From Bhargavaea cecembensis DSE10 (GTDB taxonomy: Bacteria > Bacillota > Bacilli > Bacillales_A > Planococcaceae): a stretch of DNA of 54,506 bases. Positions 49,128-54,506 of the stretch are shown here, in pieces (position 1 is the stretch's first letter; each line of letters starts with the position of its first letter). The notes beneath the pieces were generated by a model that saw only the letters and a program-made list of their open reading frames with translations, searched no databases and had not been told where the DNA came from. The stretch is taken from positions 1 to 54,506 of the forward strand of contig NZ_AOFT01000017.1 in assembly GCF_000348905.1 (NCBI RefSeq). Reading direction: 5' to 3'. A program made the translations under genes and the position numbers.

Positions 49128-50930
49128 TTATAAATAAACTTCCCAATAAAGGATGTTCCCGCTCAGTACGACAGCGGTCATGATCGTTATGACTTTTATT
49201 AATGCACTTCGTTTTTCCATCTTCGTCTTCTTCACCTGAAGAAGCAAGAAACCGCTAACCACCAATGAACCGGCCACATAGAACAAATTGGCGGTCAAGA
49301 ATGGTTGAATGGATGTATAAGTAGTCATTAATCCTGTCTGATAGCCAATCCAGATGATATTTAAGGCCGCCAGGATATTTAGAACATGCTGGAACTGCAA
49401 AAATAGGTTCTTCCGTGTTCTCCTTAGTACGGAGAAAATCAAGAAACAAATTGACGCCAAAACAGCGAGGCCCCCCAGAACAATCGCTCCCCATTCCAGA
49501 AGATGTCGGTAAAGGGGAATGTTAATCAAGTCCGATTGTCCGGAAGACAACACTTTTTCATTGCCCGAATTCACTGAATAAACATCCAACGCATAGGCAC
49601 TGAAATCGTCCTCGGTCAGATAAACTCCGGGTTCTGCCTGCAAATAATGCAGGCCGTTCATCGTGAGATCATGCTCACCCGCCGGTTCCGCTTTGCTTCG
49701 CAGAAGCAGTCCATACACTTTGCTGAATCCGTGTTGAGGCACGCGAGCAGGTTCGTATATTCCTTTCCACTTAGATGAGTCCTCCAAGGTATTAGGTCTT
49801 TCTTTATATTTAAATTCACCAAAAACGATACCTGGAATCCCAAGTGTATAGGTACTCTCATATCCCATATTTGTCATGACTAATACACCGGTGCGTGTCT
49901 GTCTGTCCACGTAGAATGATGAACTGAAAGCAACGGTATTTCCTCCGTGGCCAAAAACTTGGCTGCTTTGGGACGGCAAGAAAAACAGCCCGTTTGCGAT
50001 TCTGGGCACATTCGTATCCGGATAATAGAGAGAAGGCTGGAACAGGGAGTCAAGTGTTTGGCGATGTTGAAACAAGGGGGCTCCATCTTCACCCAACATC
50101 GCCTGCATCAGCTTTTGAAGATCAGAAGCGACACCCATCACACTTCCGGCCGGGTACATGGGAATCACATAATTGTTCGGTTCAATCAACTCCAGATCAC
50201 CTGTATAGCCTTGTACTTTTTTCCGTTGCTCTTTCACCCAATGATGGTCATCCTGTTCGGCGTCTATTGTGGTTCTCGTCATCTGAAGGGGAGCGAAAAT
50301 GTGCATCTGAACATATTCACGGAAATCCATTCCGCTCAATTCTTCAACAACATAAGCAGCCAGGCCCGCCCCATAATTTGAATACGCAACGACCTGACCC
50401 GGAGTATACACCTGCCGGACATCCGCGGCTTCCAGCGCATCTCTTAGTGACGTTTTTCCGGCCGGGTTTAGGATCACTAAATCCGTATAACTGTCATCGA
50501 AGCCCGCCGTATGATTCATCAGATGCTGCAATGTAATGGTACGGTCGTACAACGGGAAATCCTGCGGAAGATATGTTGCGATGTCCTCATTCAAATCAAG
50601 CAACCCGGCCTCTTCCAACTGCAAAATACTGATCCAGATGAGAATCTTGGAAACAGAGCCCCATTCAAAGACAGTTTCTTCCTCGACCGGGATCTGCCGC
50701 TCGATATCGGCATACCCATCCATCAAATACGAAAGTTTATCTTCATTGACGACAATCACGGCTACGCCAACTGCCGTTTCCCGATGTTCCTTTAGATAAT
50801 CTGATAATGTACGTTCCAACTCTTTCTGCTCTGATGCGGCCAAAACTGGTCTGAGATTAAGTGTAAAGAACATCAGAATGAGAGAGGCATAGATGATTAG
50901 TCGAACCGGTTGAGGGCCTTGAATGTACAC
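49128..50930 (-). CDS. Membrane-anchored beta-lactamase-fold serine hydrolase
   Basis: 600 residues. An N-terminal signal/anchor (LIIYASLILMFFTLNL) precedes a class-C beta-lactamase-like domain (about 35-390) with Ser92-x-x-Lys95 (GSVSK), YSN in VAYSNYGAG and GHGG in place of KTG. The C-terminal part (about 470-600) has four hydrophobic segments, so the enzyme is tied to the membrane at both ends and acts outside. Related proteins include PBP4*-type and FmtA-type esterases; substrate unknown. The GTG start has no good ribosome site. It is more AT-rich than its neighbours, hinting at transfer. Confidence 0.85.
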   Translation of the reverse strand: MYIQGPQPVRLIIYASLILMFFTLNLRPVLAASEQKELERTLSDYLKEHRETAVGVAVIVVNEDKLSYLMDGYADIERQIPVEEETVFEWGSVSKILIWISILQLEEAGLLDLNEDIATYLPQDFPLYDRTITLQHLMNHTAGFDDSYTDLVILNPAGKTSLRDALEAADVRQVYTPGQVVAYSNYGAGLAAYVVEELSGMDFREYVQMHIFAPLQMTRTTIDAEQDDHHWVKEQRKKVQGYTGDLELIEPNNYVIPMYPAGSVMGVASDLQKLMQAMLGEDGAPLFQHRQTLDSLFQPSLYYPDTNVPRIANGLFFLPSQSSQVFGHGGNTVAFSSSFYVDRQTRTGVLVMTNMGYESTYTLGIPGIVFGEFKYKERPNTLEDSSKWKGIYEPARVPQHGFSKVYGLLLRSKAEPAGEHDLTMNGLHYLQAEPGVYLTEDDFSAYALDVYSVNSGNEKVLSSGQSDLINIPLYRHLLEWGAIVLGGLAVLASICFLIFSVLRRTRKNLFLQFQHVLNILAALNIIWIGYQTGLMTTYTSIQPFLTANLFYVAGSLVVSGFLLLQVKKTKMEKRSALIKVITIMTAVVLSGNILYWEVYL

Positions 50931-51087
50931 AGCTTATCAAACCACACTCTCTGATCTCTGCTTTCAACTCAGATAGCCCTGAGCCTTATGACACCATATA
51001 CAAGAACTTGATATTTTCAGTCTATTCTAACACATAGTTGCACATGCTCCCCCGTCAAGTTAGGGTCGTCGCCGACAAAGACAACTC

Positions 51088-51125
51088 ACAGCCCCGTCAG
51101 CCAATACAATGGCTGCCGGGGCTGT
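51088..51125. terminator. Strong hairpin in the 50931-51316 gap
   Basis: ACAGCCCCG-T-CAGCCA pairs with TGGCTG-C-CGGGGCTGT. No T-run follows on either strand, so termination is uncertain. The rest of the gap holds only the possible small gene at 51161. Confidence 0.55.
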
Positions 51126-51160
51126 AACATGTCATTTCAGATTTTTGCATATAAGTAAAT

Positions 51161-51298
51161 ATGACAAATCACATCTTGCACAAATTAGGGGTATTAATAG
51201 AAACGTTCATGACCCTATCGCCATTCATCATCATGTATCTGTTTTTTCTCGGAACGATCTGGTTGGTTGTTGCCGTCATTAAAAATGCCTGGAAGTAG
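51161..51298 (+). CDS. Possible small membrane protein
   Basis: A 45-codon frame MTNHILHKLGVLIETFM... with one strong helix (PFIIMYLFFLGTIWLVVAVI) and a basic tail (KNAWK), the arrangement of genuine small membrane proteins. There is no clear ribosome site before the ATG, so expression is uncertain. It is convergent with the MFS gene. Confidence 0.4.
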   Translation: MTNHILHKLGVLIETFMTLSPFIIMYLFFLGTIWLVVAVIKNAWK

Positions 51299-51316
51299 CA
51301 TGGTTTCTCGTAGTGC

Positions 51317-52591
51317 TTATTCCCCCGCCAGCTTCCTCCTGCCAAACACCATGTAATAATAGATGGATGAAATCATATACAAAATACCGGTAACCGTAAA
51401 TGCCCACGCGTATCCCCAGTAGGATCCGTATGCGACGACCAGTCCTGCAGATACCGGGCCCATTGCCGCCCAGCCCATCTGGAACACGGTCTGGTTGACG
51501 GAGTTGGCGAGGCCCTTGTATTTATCGTGGACGATTTCCATTGAGATGGCGCTCTGGATCGGGTTGCCGGCGTTCATGAGCGCCTGGCGCATGAGGAATC
51601 CGAGCGACGCCAGCCCGAGAGACATCGTATACGCCGTCAGGAACAGGAACGGGATCGATGCGAGCTGGAAGAAGATGAGTGCCTTTACTTTGCCGACCCG
51701 CTTGACGAGCGCCGGGCCGATCATCATCGCAACGGCCGTCATCGCGGATCCAAGAGACAGGATCAGTCCGATATAAGCGTTTGATGCATCGAACCGGTTC
51801 GCAAAGTACAGGTTCAGGTACGGGATGACCAGCCCTGAACCGAAGCCAATCAGCAGATTCGCCAGCCCGAGATGGAAAATGAGCCGGACGTTCCGGCTGA
51901 GCGCCGCCTCATCCGGTTCCCCTGGCACGGGCGGTTCGGGGATCCGGTCGGCAGTCACCTCCGCCTGATCTGATTTCTTCCCGCCGGACAGGAAAAACAG
52001 CGGCAGGATTCCGGCCGCAAAAATTGCGGCACCCGCCAGCAGCGACCAGCGGATCGCCTCCACTTCGAACAGGCCGAATGATTTCTCCAGTACGTCTGCA
52101 ATCACTCCCCCGCCAAGGCTCCCGATCACCCCGGCCACGGTGACGAGCGAGAAATAAAGGCTGAACAGGTGGACCCGCTCCGAAGCGGTCGAGTTTTCCG
52201 CCAGGAACGGCACGCCGGATACCTGGACAAACGCCATTGTCAGGCCGGTCACGAACGCGGCCGCCACGAGCGCGCTTTCCGACGTCTCCACCGATCGGTA
52301 GAACAGGGTCAGCATCGTAAGCGCCGACCCGCCGATCAGCAGCCACTTCCGGCCGAACCGGTCACTGAGCAGCCCGGCGGGTATGAGGATGATCGCCGTC
52401 GCGAGGGCCGTCATCGAGATGATGCTTCCATTGACGGTTTCCGGCATGCCAAGCGCCTTGATATACAGATTGTACATAACGGCAAATACCCCCATCCCGA
52501 TCTGGATGAGGATATTGGCCAGTATAAACAGCCGGACGTTCCGGCTAAATCCCGAGACCTTCTTTTTCCATTCGTTCAGCCAGTTGATCAT
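51317..52591 (-). CDS. Major facilitator superfamily transporter
   Basis: 424 residues, twelve predicted helices in two halves (break about 205-225, a charged loop). The loop between helices 2 and 3 has GLLSDRFGRKW, the MFS signature DRxGRR. Both halves begin with a LSRNVRLF/FSRNVRLF segment, showing the internal duplication. Drug-efflux-like; substrate unknown. AGAAGGG precedes ATG. No regulator adjacent. Confidence 0.9.
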   Translation of the reverse strand: MINWLNEWKKKVSGFSRNVRLFILANILIQIGMGVFAVMYNLYIKALGMPETVNGSIISMTALATAIILIPAGLLSDRFGRKWLLIGGSALTMLTLFYRSVETSESALVAAAFVTGLTMAFVQVSGVPFLAENSTASERVHLFSLYFSLVTVAGVIGSLGGGVIADVLEKSFGLFEVEAIRWSLLAGAAIFAAGILPLFFLSGGKKSDQAEVTADRIPEPPVPGEPDEAALSRNVRLIFHLGLANLLIGFGSGLVIPYLNLYFANRFDASNAYIGLILSLGSAMTAVAMMIGPALVKRVGKVKALIFFQLASIPFLFLTAYTMSLGLASLGFLMRQALMNAGNPIQSAISMEIVHDKYKGLANSVNQTVFQMGWAAMGPVSAGLVVAYGSYWGYAWAFTVTGILYMISSIYYYMVFGRRKLAGE

Positions 52592-52708
52592 GGACAGGCC
52601 CTTCTCTTTCCGTTTTACTTCGACATTCGAATTATACGAAAACGGAAAGGAAAAGGCAATAGTTGGTCAATCTGATTCATGCACTTGGCTTAAGAAAGCC
52701 GGGAACAC

Positions 52709-54409
52709 TTACGAATGGGTTTCCGGTCCCGCCAAGGCAACCGTGGTTTGCGTTTTATCTGCGCCGATCAGCCGTTCGATGACTCTGCGGGCCAGCGCCG
52801 GAACCACTTCAAATGAATAGGTCATTTCAGCCCGCTCCATCTTGCTGTGGGCATCCATTCCGTATGGCCCGATATTGATCACCGGGATCTGAAGTTCGCG
52901 AACTGCTCCGTAATCGACGAAATGCTTGGTCCCCCAGGCAGGATTGTTGTCCCTGACCGCCCCGATCCCCTCCTCATCATCACTGATCGATACGAAGCTC
53001 ATGTCGGAAATATGGGGGAAGAAGTTTCTGACCCTGATCGGATGGGGATACATCGGCTGCACTTCCTCAATCGCCAGGTCCAATGCCCGGTTCAGCGCTG
53101 CTTCCTCCGAAGTTTCCCCGGTGATCTGCACCCTTGGCGAGTAGAGGGATGAGTAGAACAGGACAATCGCCGGCGACCGGTCAGCCATCCACTTCCAGGC
53201 CTCTTCCACCACCCTCACAGAAAACATCCTGACGTCCAGACTGGTATCTTCCAGAAGTTCCGTTTTGAATCGTTCCTTATGATCGGTGAACGCTTTGCCG
53301 TGCTCAGCGATCAGGAGCGTTTCCATCTCCTCATAGGTAATCACTCTTGGCGCCCAGGGAATCCGGCGGACCGGCTCTCCGGTGGCGCTGCAGTATTGGC
53401 GATATCTCTCTTCGTAAATCAATAAGGCATTCTCAAATGCCGTGAGGGCCTGCGCTCTCAACTTCTCCAAAACGTCTTTCGGTGTCCATGAATGGACGAA
53501 GAAATTGTAATAAACAAACGCGGACAAGGCGGTCTGGACCGTGTAGCTCTCCTTGAGATCAGTCTGTTTCAAAGAGACCGGCGGGACGGTCACTTCCCCG
53601 TCCGCCTCATCACAAAGCTCCGGATTATAGCTGATCTGCCTCGTCAGTTCTGCCGCGATCAGGTTGGGATCCAGCCCCTCAAAACAAGAGCCTACATGCG
53701 CTTCGGCTCCGGTGATGAAGAACGATGGAAGAAGTTTTCCGACGGTTCCGCGATAGACATAGCGATTCTGATCTTCTGTGTGACGGGGGGACACGAAGTC
53801 TGCATTGATGGCTCCCACATAGCTGAAGCCGTGTTCCTCTTTCCATTGCCTGAGGATGCTTAGAGCCGACAGGATTCCGTGGGAACTGTCTTCTTCATCG
53901 CACTCCGCAAGATATACAAGGTTCCCGTCCAGCTTTTCAGGGTGCTCGGAATAATACTTCAACAGGTACGTATTGCTCGCGAGCCCGCTTTTCATATCCA
54001 GTACGCCCCTCCCGAAAAGCCAGTCGCCGGAATCCAGGTGTTCCCTTACAGAATCGGGAAGTTCCTCATGATGGAGCTTATCCATCAGCCGGTCAGGATG
54101 GCAGGCATCTTCCTGGAGATGAACAAAGTCATCGGTCCCGACCGTATCCAGATGCCCCATCAGAAGCACGGTGCGTCCGCTATTCCCTTTCGTCCCCCGT
54201 ACATACGCCATGACATTGTACCGTTCCCGCTCATCATCCGCTGTCCGGGCCAGAATCAACTGGCCGGGATGGTCTCTGAAATACGGGAAACCGGCAATCA
54301 TTGCGTGAAGTGACCGGGCAAGTGCAGCTTCCCCGTCTGTATTCACGATGCTCTCCTGCTGAACGAGTTTTTTTGTTATGGACATTACTTCTTCCCGGAT
54401 TGGCCTCAT
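52709..54409 (-). CDS. rocB: M20-family peptidase of the RocB type
   Basis: 566 residues, a zinc-dependent peptidase/deacylase relative called arginine-utilisation protein RocB. Metal motifs in order: LLMGHLDTVGTDDF, LFGRGVLDMKSG, LAECDEEDSSHG, then lid domain with GAEAHVGSCFEG, and NIGPYGMDAHSKMERAEM near the end. No arginase or rocDEF genes adjoin, so a role in arginine use is by name only. GGGGAG precedes ATG. Last gene in the window. Confidence 0.85.
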   Translation of the reverse strand: MRPIREEVMSITKKLVQQESIVNTDGEAALARSLHAMIAGFPYFRDHPGQLILARTADDERERYNVMAYVRGTKGNSGRTVLLMGHLDTVGTDDFVHLQEDACHPDRLMDKLHHEELPDSVREHLDSGDWLFGRGVLDMKSGLASNTYLLKYYSEHPEKLDGNLVYLAECDEEDSSHGILSALSILRQWKEEHGFSYVGAINADFVSPRHTEDQNRYVYRGTVGKLLPSFFITGAEAHVGSCFEGLDPNLIAAELTRQISYNPELCDEADGEVTVPPVSLKQTDLKESYTVQTALSAFVYYNFFVHSWTPKDVLEKLRAQALTAFENALLIYEERYRQYCSATGEPVRRIPWAPRVITYEEMETLLIAEHGKAFTDHKERFKTELLEDTSLDVRMFSVRVVEEAWKWMADRSPAIVLFYSSLYSPRVQITGETSEEAALNRALDLAIEEVQPMYPHPIRVRNFFPHISDMSFVSISDDEEGIGAVRDNNPAWGTKHFVDYGAVRELQIPVINIGPYGMDAHSKMERAEMTYSFEVVPALARRVIERLIGADKTQTTVALAGPETHS

Positions 54410-54447
54410 TGTCCTTGTCTCCCCTTAGTGACTTTATATTTATTCAG

Positions 54448-54476
54448 ATTATTATTGAATTCATTGCAGGAGTCAA
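54448..54476 (-). promoter_or_regulatory. Probable sigma-A promoter of the RocB-type gene
   Basis: On the minus strand TTGACT (54471-54476), 17 bp, AATAAT (54448-54453), about 40 bp upstream of the start. The final 30 bases of the window hold nothing further that I recognise. Confidence 0.5.
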
Positions 54477-54506
54477 TCTCACTCCTTCGCGGGAAATCGC
54501 CGGTAC

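Overview
The window looks like chromosomal DNA of a GC-rich member of the Bacillota. The best guess is a Planococcaceae-type bacterium close to Bhargavaea, Planococcus or Sporosarcina. This rests on AGGAGG ribosome sites, sigma-A promoters, and a gene set and order that match the yhf-yhg-hem-yha-yhe region of Bacillus subtilis as I remember it: lcfB, lplJ, yhfH, hemE-hemH, hmoB, yhaA, ecsAB, hit, trpP, yhaH, hpr, prsA, yhaM-yhaN-yhaO, yhaP-yhaQ, yhzD, yhaR, hemZ, yheA-yheB and yheE. No rRNA, tRNA or CRISPR array was recognised.

Layout. 1-2000: the end of an IS3-family element, then an AT-rich stretch with one secreted protein of unknown function. 2000-6700: a LysE-type exporter, a cation diffusion facilitator whose promoter carries a perfect PerR box and a Fur-like site, a GNAT acetyltransferase, an S9 peptidase and a small membrane protein. 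6800-14500: lcfB with a FadR operator, a complete BceRSAB-type peptide-sensing and resistance module, lplJ and yhfH. 14700-20700: small proteins, the glyoxylate shunt operon aceA-aceB with a third small cysteine-rich gene, a divergent LytTR-type regulator and a deaminase. 20700-26500: hemE-hemH, divergent hmoB, yhaA and an autoprocessing C45 acyltransferase. 26600-34200: ecsAB, hit, trpP with a TRAP site in its leader, yhaH, hpr, small membrane proteins, a tiny YjcZ-like gene, prsA and a GNAT protein. 34200-46400: the yhaO-yhaN-yhaM nuclease operon, an ABC exporter, a membrane-protein/XRE operon with a 16-bp-phased operator, yhzD, yhaR, a VOC protein and hemZ. 46500-54500: yheBA, a ferritin-like protein, yheE, a membrane-attached serine hydrolase, an MFS transporter and a RocB-type peptidase.

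The most unusual signal is a class of short intergenic arrays. At ten intergenic loci, a degenerate motif of roughly 5-14 bp repeats every 21 bp (in one locus alternately every 21 and 30-31 bp). The sequence usually differs between loci, though some are related. Most arrays lie just past the 3' end or terminator of a gene. A related pair of arrays near the IS element uses an 11-12 bp period, and a 21-bp tandem duplication sits on the yhaM start codon. I know of no described element that fits this pattern.

The genes combine into several metabolic themes: fatty-acid activation and oxidation (lcfB and yhaR, both with FadR-like sites), the glyoxylate shunt that would use the resulting acetyl-CoA, lipoate attachment, haem synthesis and turnover, metal/peroxide handling, and protein secretion (prsA, ecsAB, hpr).
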